Below are positions 17,039-27,057 of a stretch of DNA of 64,000 nt, piece by piece. A model generated the notes under the pieces. It was not told the origin of the DNA and ran no database searches. It worked only from the letters and a program-made list of their open reading frames with translations. Made by a program: the position numbers and the translations under genes. The stretch covers positions 1 to 64,000 of the forward strand of contig CAMNRO010000010.1 of NCBI GenBank assembly GCA_946553045.1, written 5' to 3'. Positions within the stretch are counted from its first letter, which is position 1. The number at the start of each line of letters is the position of its first letter. This DNA is from an uncultured Porphyromonadaceae bacterium. Its GTDB lineage: Bacteria > Bacteroidota > Bacteroidia > Bacteroidales > Muribaculaceae.

Positions 17039-17883
17039 TCCGTTGCTTTGTCTTTGGTTATATTTTCGAAAGTAGCACATATAGAACCTGTCGGGCAGAC
17101 TCCAAGACACTTACCGCATGCCTTGCACAAATCAGGGTTTATATACGACAGATTGTCTGTAACCTCTATAGCTCCGAACGGGCAGACTTTGGCGCATTTG
17201 CCGCATCCGATACAGGCTGCCGAGCATATTTTGCGGGCGACAGCGCCCTTATCGCGACTCGAACATGCCACCCACACACGACGGTTCCGTCGTCCTTCCG
17301 GACGAAGCTCAATAAGATGCCGCGGACATTCACGGACGCAGACTCCACAGCCTGTGCAAGTCTTTTCATCGACTACCGGCAATTTCGACGACTCATCAAT
17401 CCGCAATGCGCCGAAACGGCACACCGAAACACAGTCGCCACACCCCAGACAGCCGTATGAGCAAGCACTCGTGCCACACCCGACAGCGTCCATGACAGCA
17501 CATGAAGACGCACCGTCATATTCATATGTCAGCGGTCTGGCGCCACAGCTGCCATTGCATTTGAGAACTGCGATATTTCTTGCTGCGTCTACAGAATCAA
17601 CTCCAAGTATAGACGCAATGTTCTTCATCGCGGCAGCCCCGGCACCCGGGCAAGTCAGCCCGTCGAGATTTCCACGTCTCACACACTCACATGCAAAATC
17701 ACGGCAACCCTTACAACCGCATGCGCCGCAGTTGGCACCCGGCAGCAAACCCTCAATCTGATCGATACGCGGGTCTTCAACTACCTTAAATTTCTTGGCA
17801 GTCAGATACAAGACAATAGCTCCAACAAGACCCAGGAGCCCCATCAGTACAAGAGTATAAATAAAAATGTGTTCAGAACTCAT
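17035..17883 (-). CDS. rnfB: Rnf complex subunit B, multi-cluster ferredoxin-like protein
   Basis: 282 aa. An N-terminal membrane helix (about 8-28) is followed by the Fe-S domain PGANCGACGCKGCRDFAC and then several ferredoxin CxxCxxCxxxC motifs (CLGCGDCVSVC, CTGCGVCVRECP, CIGCGKCAKVCP, CKACGKCLGVCP). It accepts electrons from reduced ferredoxin in the cytoplasm and passes them into the complex. First structural gene of rnfBCDGEA; the rseC-like gene is 3 bp upstream. Confidence 0.95.
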   Translation of the reverse strand: MSSEHIFIYTLVLMGLLGLVGAIVLYLTAKKFKVVEDPRIDQIEGLLPGANCGACGCKGCRDFACECVRRGNLDGLTCPGAGAAAMKNIASILGVDSVDAARNIAVLKCNGSCGARPLTYEYDGASSCAVMDAVGCGTSACSYGCLGCGDCVSVCRFGALRIDESSKLPVVDEKTCTGCGVCVRECPRHLIELRPEGRRNRRVWVACSSRDKGAVARKICSAACIGCGKCAKVCPFGAIEVTDNLSYINPDLCKACGKCLGVCPTGSICATFENITKDKATE

Positions 17884-17886
17884 ATT

Positions 17887-18348
17887 TTATCTATTGTCAG
17901 AAATCAATATCCAAGGAGAAGGTCTATATTTAGAAACCAGATAAATAATCATATAACATACACACGCACCAGCTATGGCATATAGAGCCAGAGGTCCGTC
18001 ATCAAGGCCTGCCACAGTACCGATGCAGGCAATTGCAAGAAAAACAGCCAATGGCAATACAAGCATTGTCAAAATAGCACGCATAGAACGCCCTTTTGGC
18101 AAACCGACAGAGACAATGCCGCCAATATCCGGCAATTCAACCCCGGAGGGAATCCTGGCGCATAATACCACAGATGCAGACTGTGCTTTTTTGTTATCCT
18201 GCCCGCACGAAGCCGACAGCGCACACCCGGCGCATGAATGGCCGGCAGCACCGACATCGACACTGACATGAGCCTTCCCGGACTCTACGGAAACGACCGT
18301 TCCGCTATGAATCAAAGCATACAATTCTGAATGCTTCATACGCCCCAT
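17887..18348 (-). CDS. RseC/MucC-like membrane protein
   Basis: 153 aa, starting at ATG 18348 or 18339. The N-terminal part is a cysteine-bearing domain (SCAGCALSASCGQ, two CxxC-like pairs) with a beta-rich SVDVG framework; two helices follow (about 88-110 and 118-140). This is the RseC/MucC family. In Bacteroidetes an rseC-like gene commonly heads the rnf operon, and in enterobacteria RseC acts with Rsx (the Rnf homologue) in reducing SoxR, so a role in assembly or redox control of Rnf is likely here. Confidence 0.88.
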   Translation of the reverse strand: MGRMKHSELYALIHSGTVVSVESGKAHVSVDVGAAGHSCAGCALSASCGQDNKKAQSASVVLCARIPSGVELPDIGGIVSVGLPKGRSMRAILTMLVLPLAVFLAIACIGTVAGLDDGPLALYAIAGACVCYMIIYLVSKYRPSPWILISDNR

Positions 18349-18362
18349 CTGCTTCCTATGTT

Positions 18363-19016
18363 TTACAAACCTACCAAATCCTTTATTTGCGATGGTGTAG
18401 ATATAATATGGTCGGCATACGCTTCCTTGAGCTCATGAATAGAACGGAAGCCCCAGCCTACGCCCACAGATTCCACACACGCACGTCGGGCAGTCTCCAT
18501 GTCAACGCCAGAATCGCCAACATACAGGACATCGGCCTTCGGAGTCGGACACATGGAAAGCGCCTTGAATACAATCGAAGGATCCGGCTTACGCGGAATG
18601 CCCTCTTCGTTCCCGAGAATAGCACGAAAATTTGCTGTAGGAAAAAAATGATGAATCAGTTTAGTGACCGCCTCCTGATACTTATTGGACGTAACAGCCA
18701 GATTGACGCCTCGGGCACTTAACTCCTCGAGCAATTCGGGAATGCCGGGATACGGTTTGGTGGCATCACAGCAATGGTCGTCATAATATCGCTTGAATGC
18801 GGCAAGCATTTCATTGACATTCTTTTCGCTACGGGCGTCTTCAGGCAAAGCCCGCTCCATCAGCCGGCTCACTCCGTTTCCGACCATGTCGGGGTAAACC
18901 CACAGGCCATGCTGCGGGAAACCAAGCTCGCGAAGAGCATAGTTAGTAGCTGTCGCAAGGTCATCAATGGTATTCAGAAGAGTACCATCAAGGTCAAAAA
19001 TGACATACGTTTTCAT
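18363..19016 (-). CDS. gph: HAD-superfamily phosphatase, phosphoglycolate phosphatase-like
   Basis: 217 aa from ATG 19016; upstream in-frame codons run through the dnaK promoter region and look non-coding. HAD motif I FDLDGTLLNT (nucleophile Asp8), motif II VTSNK, motif III Lys in RKPDPS and motif IV GDSGVDMETARRA are all present. The four-helix cap (about 15-85) is of the Gph type. It likely hydrolyses 2-phosphoglycolate or a related small phosphomonoester; specificity cannot be read. It ends 14 bp upstream of the rseC-like gene, so it may be the first gene of the rnf transcript. Confidence 0.85.
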   Translation of the reverse strand: MKTYVIFDLDGTLLNTIDDLATATNYALRELGFPQHGLWVYPDMVGNGVSRLMERALPEDARSEKNVNEMLAAFKRYYDDHCCDATKPYPGIPELLEELSARGVNLAVTSNKYQEAVTKLIHHFFPTANFRAILGNEEGIPRKPDPSIVFKALSMCPTPKADVLYVGDSGVDMETARRACVESVGVGWGFRSIHELKEAYADHIISTPSQIKDLVGL

Positions 19017-19184
19017 CTCACAAAATCTTTTTGCAAAAATACAGAAATTTTTCCATAATACATCGGAACGTGTCTTTTTCAATGCAATTATTTTTTCATG
19101 AAAGCCGACATCGGGGGCTGACAAAGTGTCAGTCGGCATGACGGAACAAGGACATGCACGCGCCATATTCGGCACAAAACCTTT

Positions 19185-19201
19185 TTGGCACGGCTTTTGT
19201 T
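19185..19201 (+). promoter_or_regulatory. Sigma-54-like promoter upstream of dnaK
   Basis: TTGGCACG (19185-19192), four bases, then TTGTT (19197-19201). This matches the -24/-12 consensus TTGGCACGnnnnTTGCW at all but one position (GC reads GT), with GG and the -12 dinucleotide exactly 10 bases apart. The dnaK ATG is 83 bp downstream. A weak TTTATTTG overlaps the -12 part, so a standard Bacteroidetes promoter is also possible. The rest of 19017-19283 shows no gene or hairpin. Confidence 0.5.
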
Positions 19202-19283
19202 TATTTGATAGCGAACCGAGGCAATCAGACCTCAGTAATATTAAATAGAATAATAATAACAACAAAAATAAACACTAACAACT

Positions 19284-21188
19284 ATGGGAAAAATTATCGG
19301 TATTGACTTAGGAACCACCAACTCCTGCGTAGCAGTACTTGAAGGCAACAATCCTGTTGTAATTCCTAACAGCGAGGGACGCAACACAACACCCTCTGTA
19401 GTCGCATTCGTCGACGGAGGCGAGCGTAAAGTCGGTGACCCCGCAAAACGTCAGGCTATCACAAACCCGAAGCGTACCATCTACTCGATAAAGCGCTTCA
19501 TGGGCGAAACATACGACCAGATAAAGAACGAAATCGAACGCGTACCTTATAAAGTTGTACGCGGTGCCAACAACACACCTCGTATCGACATCGACGGTCG
19601 CGAATACACTCCCCAGGAAATCTCGGCCATGATTCTTCAGAAAATGAAGAAAACAGCCGAAGACTATCTCGGCCAGTCTGTGAACGAAGCCGTAATCACC
19701 GTTCCCGCCTACTTCAACGACTCGCAGCGCCAGGCAACCAAAGAAGCCGGCGAAATCGCAGGCCTTAAAGTAGCCCGTATCGTGAACGAGCCTACTGCGG
19801 CAGCACTTGCATACGGTCTCGACAAAACCAACAAGGACCAGAAGATTGCCGTATTCGACCTTGGCGGCGGCACATTCGATATCTCTATCCTCGAACTCGG
19901 CGACGGCGTTTTCGAAGTAAAATCGACCAACGGCGACACTCACCTCGGCGGCGATGACTTCGACCACGTTATCATCGACTGGCTTGCCGATGAATTCATG
20001 AAGCAGGAAGGTGTAGACCTCCGTCAGGACCCCATGGCTCTCCAGCGCCTTAAAGAAGCAGCAGAAAAAGCCAAGATTGAACTTTCGAGCGCAACAAGCA
20101 CCGAAATCAATCTTCCCTACATCATGCCCGTCAACGGTATTCCCAAGCACCTCGTCACCACCCTCACCCGCGCCAAATTCGAGCAGCTCGCCGACAAGCT
20201 CATACAGGCAACCGTGAAGCCCTGCGAAGACGCCCTCCGCGACGCCGGCCTCAAGGCTTCCGAAATCGACGAAGTTATCCTCGTAGGCGGTTCAACCCGT
20301 ATTCCCGCAATCCAGCAGATTGTAGAAAAAATCTTCGGCAAAGCACCTTCGAAGGGTGTTAACCCCGACGAAGTAGTAGCCGTAGGCGCAGCTATCCAGG
20401 GCGGTGTCCTCTCGGGTGATGTGAAAGACGTCCTCCTTCTCGACGTTGTTCCTCTGTCGGTAGGTATCGAAACCCTCGGCGGTGTAATGACCAAACTTAT
20501 CGAAGCGAACACCACCATCCCTACCCGTAAGAGCGAAACATTCTCAACCGCAGCCGACAACCAGCCTTCGGTAGAAATCAACGTTCTCCAGGGTGAACGC
20601 CCCATGGCCAAGGACGACAAACTTCTCGGCAAATTCCACCTCGACGGAATCGCACCCGCACCCCGTGGCATTCCTCAGATTGAAGTTACATTCGAAATCG
20701 ATGCCAACGGTATCCTCAACGTATCGGCAAAAGACAAAGCCACCGGCAAGGAACAGAGCATCCGTATCGAAGCTTCGAGCGGTCTTACCGACGCTGAAAT
20801 CAAACGTATGAAAGACGAGGCTGCTGCCAACGCAGATGCTGATGCCCGCGAAAAAGAGCGCATTGACAAACTCAACCAGGCCGACGCCATCATCTTCCAG
20901 ACCGAAAAGCAGCTCGGCGAATTCGGCGACAAGATTCCCGCCGACAAACGTTCGGCCATCGAGGCAGCTGTTGCCAAGCTTAAGGAAGCCCACAAGGCTC
21001 AGGATATTGCCGGCATTGACGCAGCCATCAAGGAAATCGAAACAACCTTTGGCGCCGCCCAGCAGGATATCCTCAACGCCCAGGCTCAGGCACAGCAGGC
21101 AGCCCAGAACCCCGGTGCAGGCGCCCCCAACCAGGGCGGAGACAACGGCGACCAGGTAACCGACGTCGACTTCGAGGAAGTGAAGTAA
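19284..21188 (+). CDS. dnaK: Chaperone DnaK (Hsp70)
   Basis: 634 aa, full length. ATPase domain 1-385 opens with [20 protein letters not shown] and contains the [16 protein letters not shown] phosphate-binding segment and [11 protein letters not shown]. The interdomain linker [19 protein letters not shown] is followed by the peptide-binding sheet ([20 protein letters not shown]-like) and a helical lid; a Gln/Ala/Gly-rich tail ends in the charged DVDFEEVK. It folds cytoplasmic proteins with DnaJ/GrpE, neither of which is in the window. Monocistronic: a strong terminator follows. Confidence 0.98.
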   Translation: MGKIIGIDLGTTNSCVAVLEGNNPVVIPNSEGRNTTPSVVAFVDGGERKVGDPAKRQAITNPKRTIYSIKRFMGETYDQIKNEIERVPYKVVRGANNTPRIDIDGREYTPQEISAMILQKMKKTAEDYLGQSVNEAVITVPAYFNDSQRQATKEAGEIAGLKVARIVNEPTAAALAYGLDKTNKDQKIAVFDLGGGTFDISILELGDGVFEVKSTNGDTHLGGDDFDHVIIDWLADEFMKQEGVDLRQDPMALQRLKEAAEKAKIELSSATSTEINLPYIMPVNGIPKHLVTTLTRAKFEQLADKLIQATVKPCEDALRDAGLKASEIDEVILVGGSTRIPAIQQIVEKIFGKAPSKGVNPDEVVAVGAAIQGGVLSGDVKDVLLLDVVPLSVGIETLGGVMTKLIEANTTIPTRKSETFSTAADNQPSVEINVLQGERPMAKDDKLLGKFHLDGIAPAPRGIPQIEVTFEIDANGILNVSAKDKATGKEQSIRIEASSGLTDAEIKRMKDEAAANADADAREKERIDKLNQADAIIFQTEKQLGEFGDKIPADKRSAIEAAVAKLKEAHKAQDIAGIDAAIKEIETTFGAAQQDILNAQAQAQQAAQNPGAGAPNQGGDNGDQVTDVDFEEVK

Positions 21189-21215
21189 TTTGAACTATAT
21201 TAGACTATATAGGGA

Positions 21216-21245
21216 AGAGCCCGGTTTTGCGCCGGGCTCTTTTAT
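21216..21245 (+). terminator. Intrinsic terminator after dnaK
   Basis: Perfect 9-bp stem AGAGCCCGG (21216-21224) with CCGGGCTCT (21232-21240), seven-base loop, then TTTTATT. It is 27 bp past the dnaK stop. Confidence 0.92.
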
Positions 21246-21342
21246 TATATTTAGATTAATGGTGTGTTGACTGAAAGGGAGCGAAAATTGGAAAAAGACG
21301 GAAAGGAGTTTTTTTGAGGCTACACTGTTACGGGAATTTTCG

Positions 21343-21350
21343 TATCTTTG
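21343..21350 (+). promoter_or_regulatory. -7 element for the mlaE operon
   Basis: TATCTTTG followed by CAC matches the Bacteroidetes -7 consensus TAnnTTTG. It lies 63 bp before the mlaE ATG. The nearest TTTG upstream (21313-21316) is 26 bp away, longer than the usual spacer, so only the -7 half is well supported. Confidence 0.6.
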
Positions 21351-21413
21351 CACTTCGGCGGCCAAGCGATTGCCCGTCTTAAATCAAATTAGAGGTTGTT
21401 TAATATTATAACA

Positions 21414-22163
21414 ATGATAATAACATCTGCTATCGGCACATTCGGCCGCTATTGCATGTTTGTAAAACGTGTTTTTTCATTACCAGACAGATGGGGGGTA
21501 TTCTTTCGCCGCACCATAGCCGAAATGAGCAAACTCGGCGTAGACTCAATTCCGCTGGTGATGATTATTTCGGTGTTCATCGGCGCCGTGATTGCTATCC
21601 AGATGCAGCTCAACATCGCGTCGCCTCTTATTCCGGCATACTCTGTCGGTCTGGCTACCCGCGACATCGTCCTACTCGAATTTTCCAACTCCATTCTCTG
21701 CCTTATTCTGGCGGGCAAGGTCGGGTCAAATATAGCATCTGAAATCGGCACCATGCGTGTCACCGAGCAAATCGATGCCCTCGAGATTATGGGTGTTAAT
21801 TCCGCCAACTTCCTTGTGCTCCCCAAAATAGTGGCATTCGTCCTCTTCATGCCCGTGCTCGGCGCACTGTGTATCGGCACATCTATGGTCGGCGGCTATT
21901 CCGTCGCTGTGTTCACCGACCTTATCACGGTTTCGCGTTTTGTCTATGGCCTGCAGGCCTTCTTCCAGGAATGGTATGTATGGTACGGACTTATCAAATC
22001 TCTCGTCTTCGCATTCATAATAGCCTCCACATCATCGTTTTTCGGCTATTATGTCAAGGGTGGAGCCCTCCAGGTTGGTAAAGCGAGCACCGACGGAGTC
22101 GTGTGCAGCAGTATTTTCATTCTATTGTTCGACGTCATTCTCACTAAACTTCTGCTGCAATGA
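21414..22163 (+). CDS. mlaE: MlaE-family lipid ABC transporter permease
   Basis: 249 aa from ATG 21414 (a TTG at 21396 is in frame but has no advantage). MlaE/YrbE permease fold: an amphipathic N-terminus, then five to six helices with the conserved cytoplasmic loop around ASEIGTMRVTEQIDALEIMGVN, the Glu-rich coupling segment for the ATPase. The family moves phospholipids between inner and outer membrane to keep outer-leaflet asymmetry. It overlaps mlaF by 4 bp. An MCE-domain MlaD is not in the next positions and must be elsewhere. Confidence 0.93.
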   Translation: MIITSAIGTFGRYCMFVKRVFSLPDRWGVFFRRTIAEMSKLGVDSIPLVMIISVFIGAVIAIQMQLNIASPLIPAYSVGLATRDIVLLEFSNSILCLILAGKVGSNIASEIGTMRVTEQIDALEIMGVNSANFLVLPKIVAFVLFMPVLGALCIGTSMVGGYSVAVFTDLITVSRFVYGLQAFFQEWYVWYGLIKSLVFAFIIASTSSFFGYYVKGGALQVGKASTDGVVCSSIFILLFDVILTKLLLQ

Positions 22164-22942
22164 TAGAGGTAAAGGACGTAGTAAAGGCCTTCGACGGCCG
22201 CACCGTGCTTCATGGCATAGATGCAACATTCTATACCGGCAAGACCAATCTGATTATCGGCCAGAGCGGTTCCGGCAAAACAGTGCTTATGAAATCGCTT
22301 GTCGGATTGCTCCGACCCGATAAAGGGCAGATACTGTTCGACGGACGCAATCTGCTGTCCATGAACACCGAAGAGGTCAAAAATCTCCGTAAGGAAATCG
22401 GAATGCTCTTCCAGGGCTCTGCGCTGTTCGACTCGGAGACGGTGCTGGGCAATGTCATGTTCCCGTTGGTCATGTTTACCGACATGAGCAAAGAAGAGAT
22501 GACCGAACGGGCGCTTTTCTGTCTGGAGCGTGTCAACCTTAAAGGAGCAGAAAACAAGTATCCGGCAGAAATATCGGGTGGTATGCAGAAACGTGTGGCT
22601 ATCGCCCGTGCCATAGCACTAAACCCCAAATATCTGTTTTGCGACGAACCCAACTCGGGTCTCGACCCCAAGACATCGATTCTCATCGACGAGTTGCTTA
22701 GCGACATCACCCATGAATATAATATAACGACTGTCATAAATACCCACGACATGAACAGCGTGCTCGGAATAGGCGAAAATATTATATTCATCAACAAAGG
22801 TCACCGCGAATGGGTCGGAGACATGAGCAAGATATATAATACGACAAACGAGGCTCTTAACGACTTCGTATTTGCCACACGCCTGTTTCAGGAAGTGCGC
22901 GAATATGTGGCCGAGCATGGCACTATCCAGCAAAGAAAATGA
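22160..22942 (+). CDS. mlaF: MlaF-family lipid ABC transporter ATPase
   Basis: 260 aa. Walker A GQSGSGKT (about 34-41), Q-loop LFQGSALFDSETV, signature ISGGMQKRVAIARA, Walker B LFCDEPNSGLDP and switch His in NTHDMNSV are all intact. The EPNSGLDP wording and the QGSALFDS Q-loop are typical of the Mla group. Forms the cytoplasmic engine with MlaE; both ends overlap neighbouring genes by 4 bp. Confidence 0.94.
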   Translation: MIEVKDVVKAFDGRTVLHGIDATFYTGKTNLIIGQSGSGKTVLMKSLVGLLRPDKGQILFDGRNLLSMNTEEVKNLRKEIGMLFQGSALFDSETVLGNVMFPLVMFTDMSKEEMTERALFCLERVNLKGAENKYPAEISGGMQKRVAIARAIALNPKYLFCDEPNSGLDPKTSILIDELLSDITHEYNITTVINTHDMNSVLGIGENIIFINKGHREWVGDMSKIYNTTNEALNDFVFATRLFQEVREYVAEHGTIQQRK

Positions 22943-24060
22943 GATTCCGCGACATACCGGGCCACGAAAGAGAAAAAGCTTTGCTGCGCGAAATGGCCGA
23001 CAACGACCGTATTCCCCATGCATTGCTTCTCGAGGGACCGGCCGGCACAGGCAAATTCATGCTTGCAAGAGCTTTTGCTCAATACATACATTGCACTGCC
23101 CGCACCCCCGACGGCGACAGTTGCGGTCAATGCCCTTCGTGCCGGCAGCACGAGTCTTTCAACCATATCGATACTGTCTTCACGTTTCCGGTTGTCAAAA
23201 AGAGCGGACGCCCTACACTTTCAGACGACTACATCGCCGATTTCCGCGACTACATGACAGCCAATCCGTTTATGGATTTGAAAAAATGGGTCCTTACTCT
23301 CGACAATATAAACGCCCAGCCACAGATTTACGTAGAAGAAGGCAACGAACTCCTGCGGCGCCTCACGTTCATGTCGCGTCGCTCAAAATATAAGGTTGCC
23401 ATTCTCTGGCTGCCGGAAAGGCTGAAGACCGATACCGCCAACAAGCTCCTTAAACTCGTTGAAGAACCATTTGCCGATACCAAATTCATAATGGTAAGCA
23501 ACGAGCCGCGCAAGATTCTTCCGACAATATATTCGAGAACACAGCGTATAGCCGTGATTCGATACTCCGATGCCGAAGTCGCAGCCATTCTTGAAAGCAG
23601 AGGCATAGATGCCGACACCGCTGCCGATGCGGCTATCGTAGCCGAAGGCGACGTCAATCAGGCCATATCGCTTGCCGAAGCCGGCAGTGAGCGCCTGAAA
23701 CTGCTCGAACTCTTCAAGACACTGATGCGCGCGGCATACGCGCGCCAGGTCGGAAAACTGCGTGAATGGTCGAAAGAAGTAGCCGAAATGGGCCGCGAAC
23801 CAGCCATGGACTTTCTCGATTACTGCTGTCGCCTTTTCCGCGAAAGTTTTCTGATGCATCTAAACATCGATACTCTTCAGACACTCAACGCAGGCGAACG
23901 TGAATTTACGGTTAAATTTTTCCCGTTCATAAACAACCGCAATGTCATCGACCTGATTGAGCTCTTCGACCGTTCGCGCCGCGACATTGCCGGAAACGGA
24001 AATGCCAAGATTGTTTTCTTCGACATGGCCGTACGCACCATCATGCTCATTCGACGCTAA
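22939..24060 (+). CDS. holB: DNA polymerase III subunit delta'
   Basis: 373 aa. AAA+ clamp-loader subunit: N-terminal RFRDIPGHEREKALL, Walker A-like GPAGTGK (about 33-39), a zinc module CGQCPSCRQHESFNH, and the SRC-related segment SRTQR (arginine finger region). The zinc knuckle and lack of a long C-terminus distinguish it from DnaX. It helps load the sliding clamp. Starts within the mlaF stop and ends in TAATG overlap with the next gene. Confidence 0.9.
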   Translation: MRFRDIPGHEREKALLREMADNDRIPHALLLEGPAGTGKFMLARAFAQYIHCTARTPDGDSCGQCPSCRQHESFNHIDTVFTFPVVKKSGRPTLSDDYIADFRDYMTANPFMDLKKWVLTLDNINAQPQIYVEEGNELLRRLTFMSRRSKYKVAILWLPERLKTDTANKLLKLVEEPFADTKFIMVSNEPRKILPTIYSRTQRIAVIRYSDAEVAAILESRGIDADTAADAAIVAEGDVNQAISLAEAGSERLKLLELFKTLMRAAYARQVGKLREWSKEVAEMGREPAMDFLDYCCRLFRESFLMHLNIDTLQTLNAGEREFTVKFFPFINNRNVIDLIELFDRSRRDIAGNGNAKIVFFDMAVRTIMLIRR

Positions 24061-27056
24061 TGAAAGAACACAAAGGTGGATTTCTCGCCGACATAGCCCG
24101 ATATTACACCTCCGCAAGAGAAAGCGGCCCGACGCTTGCCTCTGTGTGCTTCGTGCTTCCAAACAAGCGAAGCGCTATGTTTCTGAAACAGCATGTGCGC
24201 TCATGTCTGCAAGATGTGGCTGTAATGCCGCGGTTCATGACCATGCGCACTTTCGTGAGCATGCATGCCCGCTATCCCGAAGCGCCGCACGACGAGCTGA
24301 TGTTTATTCTCTACGATGCCTACCGTGCCGCCCTCCATGCCCGCGGCCGCAAGGAGAGTGCCCGGGAATTCGACAGTTTCATTTTCTGGGGAGACATTAT
24401 CCTGTCAGATTTCGACGACATTGACCGCTCCATGGCTAATGCCGCCGATTTATTCAAAAATCTCAGAAACGTCAAAGAAATACAGGCCAACTACCTCGAC
24501 GACGACCAGAAAGAGGTAGTGCGCCGCATATGGGGCGACAGCGCACTGGCCCGCCCCGCCGAAGAATTCTGGCTTCATCTTGCCGACATAGAAGACGAAA
24601 ACTCCGAGACTCTTGCCGGAAAGTTTGTTTACCTATGGGAAATACTCGGCGACGTCTACACTTTTTTTCATAAAGCACTCGAAGCAAAAAAAATGTCGGC
24701 GCCAGGCGCCCAGTACCGCCAAGCAGTCGAATATTTCAGAAAAATGTCGGTTTTAGACGTCAATCCCGACGAACATTTCGTATTTGTCGGGTTCAATGAC
24801 CTCTCCACAGCCGAAACACTTATATTCAAACGCCTCAAAGACCTCGGGGCTGCATCATTCTTCTGGGACACGGCGCCTCTTGAACTGATTGGAGCTGATA
24901 CTCCAAGTTCGGCCATAGCAAGACCTCTTAAGCATATACGCGATTTATGCAGGGAATTTCCCATGCCCGAAGACTTCGCCCTGACACCCTCCTCGGCCAC
25001 CCCGCAAATCGAAGTGCTGGCCATGCCGTCGAATGTAGGACAGGCAAAAGCTCTTGGCTCCACATTGCAACACTGGACAGAAGAAAACTGGCTCGAACCC
25101 GACTCTCCTCTTTCGGGAGCGGTTGTAATGCCAGACCCGTCGCTTCTCATGCCGGTTCTTTTCTCTATCCCCGAAAGTATTTCCTCTATAAATATATCGC
25201 TCGGACTGCCCTACCGCTCCACTAATTTCGCCTCTCTTCTCCGCTCGATTGTAAGCATGCAGTTGCGCGCGCGGGTCATACGCGGAATCCCCCATTTTTA
25301 TTTCGAGGACGTAATGGGAATACTGCTGCACCCACACATACAGCTCATCGTTCCCGAAGCCGCGCAAAAGCTGTCGGAATACATCTCGTCTGAAAAAATA
25401 TACAATCTTTCCTCCTCGACAATTTCAGCCATCGCCCCGGAATTAACCCTCGTCTTCACATCTGTCAAAGGCCTTTCCGAGGCTGCTGATGTAGCGAAAT
25501 ACCTCATAGACATGCTTGACTGGCTGAAAGAAAAAATAGAGAACACCGACGATCACCGTGGGCGACGATTTGAATCTCTGGCTATAAAATATTTCAAAGA
25601 AGAGACTGTCGCCGCTGCCGCTCTGATTGAAAAATACGGTGTATCGATGAGCGAGCGCACATTCCTGCATCTGTTCGAGCGGCTGTTCAGCAGCCGCGCT
25701 CTGACCGTCAATGGCACTCCGTTGCGCGGTCTTCAGGTGCTCGGAGTGCTTGAAACACGAGCCCTCGACTTCGATAATATCGCTATCCTGTCGATGAACG
25801 AAGGCATTTTCCCGCGAAAGCAATACTCGAAAACCATGATTCCGGGCGTGCTGCGCCGAGCCTTCGGTCTTCCTGACTTCGACAGCCTCGAGGCCACATA
25901 TGCCTATTGCTTCTACCGTCTGCTCGCCAGGGCCAGACGTATATCCCTTTACTACGATTCACGGTCTGAGGCTCTCGGCGGAGGCGAAATTTCACGCTAC
26001 GTATCGCAGATGAGATACCTTATGCCAGGCCTTGATGTGAATATGAGGAGTCTGTCGCCCGGCGCCGTTCCCGAAGAAGCGAGCACAATATGTGTGCCTA
26101 AAACCGACAAGGTACTAGCACGCCTCGAACAGCTTAAAGCCGGTGGCCCCTACCGTTTTTCTGCAACCGCTCTGAAATCCTACCGACGCTGTCCTCTTCA
26201 GTTCTATCTGCAATATGTAGGCCGAATGCGCGGAAGCGACGAACTTGCCGATTTCATTTCGGCCGCAGACTACGGCGATATTGTCCACAAGTCCATTCAG
26301 GAGCTATTCGCCGCCAGAAAAGGCGGATATATAGATTCGGCCTTCATAGAGTCTCTGCTTCAAGAAGGCAACAGCGTGATAGAGCGCACCATACGAAGCA
26401 CCGTCGCCGCACAGTGCTATCCTCAGTATGTTTCGGCCGATGTCTATGCCCCGCTGCCGGCAGAAGGAGAGTTATGCTGCGAAATTGTAGATTCAATCGT
26501 CAGGAGCGACCTTCGGGCCGAAATCGAGGCCTACTGCACTCCGGGCTTTACTTTCATCGAAAATGAAAAGAAATACGACTCCCCGCCATGGGTGATAGAC
26601 AATAATCTTGCCATAAACTTCTACATGTCGATAGACCGTGTCGACAGCATTTCGGCCGACACACTACGCTTCATAGACTTCAAGACTGGCAATGAGGCAA
26701 CTTCGGCGAAACTGGACGAACTGTTCGACGGAGATTCTACGGACACCGACGGCATTTTTCAGTTGCTCGTCTATTGCGAGGCATACGCAGCCATGATTGA
26801 CCCGCGGCCCGACATCGTGCCTATGATACACCCAATGAAAGAGCTGTCGAAAGAAGCGCATCTCTCCCCCATCGAAATCGACGGAGTTACTATCGATTCT
26901 TATAAACGAATCAGCGAAGCTTTCCTTTCTCGGCTCAAAAGCATGATAAAAGAAATTTTCAATCCTGAGGTGCCGTTCCGACAGTGCGATGAGCCGTCGC
27001 GTTGTGCATTCTGCCCATTCCTGAGCCTTTGCGGCCGCATTGTTCCCAAATACTGA
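24060..27056 (+). CDS. AddB-like PD-(D/E)XK nuclease
   Basis: 998 aa. The N-terminal two-thirds has a superfamily-I helicase-like layout without a Walker A motif (VCFVLPNKRSAMFLK in its place), as in inactive-helicase AddB proteins. The nuclease lies at the C-terminus: GDIVHKSIQELF, then the catalytic RFIDFKTGN. Four cysteines form an AddB-type iron-sulfur staple: one in YRRCPLQFYLQYV and three in CAFCPFLSLC (C-x2-C-x5-C). It likely processes double-strand breaks with an AddA helicase-nuclease, which is not adjacent here. Sits between holB and hemW in one transcript. Confidence 0.85.
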   Translation: MKEHKGGFLADIARYYTSARESGPTLASVCFVLPNKRSAMFLKQHVRSCLQDVAVMPRFMTMRTFVSMHARYPEAPHDELMFILYDAYRAALHARGRKESAREFDSFIFWGDIILSDFDDIDRSMANAADLFKNLRNVKEIQANYLDDDQKEVVRRIWGDSALARPAEEFWLHLADIEDENSETLAGKFVYLWEILGDVYTFFHKALEAKKMSAPGAQYRQAVEYFRKMSVLDVNPDEHFVFVGFNDLSTAETLIFKRLKDLGAASFFWDTAPLELIGADTPSSAIARPLKHIRDLCREFPMPEDFALTPSSATPQIEVLAMPSNVGQAKALGSTLQHWTEENWLEPDSPLSGAVVMPDPSLLMPVLFSIPESISSINISLGLPYRSTNFASLLRSIVSMQLRARVIRGIPHFYFEDVMGILLHPHIQLIVPEAAQKLSEYISSEKIYNLSSSTISAIAPELTLVFTSVKGLSEAADVAKYLIDMLDWLKEKIENTDDHRGRRFESLAIKYFKEETVAAAALIEKYGVSMSERTFLHLFERLFSSRALTVNGTPLRGLQVLGVLETRALDFDNIAILSMNEGIFPRKQYSKTMIPGVLRRAFGLPDFDSLEATYAYCFYRLLARARRISLYYDSRSEALGGGEISRYVSQMRYLMPGLDVNMRSLSPGAVPEEASTICVPKTDKVLARLEQLKAGGPYRFSATALKSYRRCPLQFYLQYVGRMRGSDELADFISAADYGDIVHKSIQELFAARKGGYIDSAFIESLLQEGNSVIERTIRSTVAAQCYPQYVSADVYAPLPAEGELCCEIVDSIVRSDLRAEIEAYCTPGFTFIENEKKYDSPPWVIDNNLAINFYMSIDRVDSISADTLRFIDFKTGNEATSAKLDELFDGDSTDTDGIFQLLVYCEAYAAMIDPRPDIVPMIHPMKELSKEAHLSPIEIDGVTIDSYKRISEAFLSRLKSMIKEIFNPEVPFRQCDEPSRCAFCPFLSLCGRIVPKY

Positions 27057-27057
27057 T

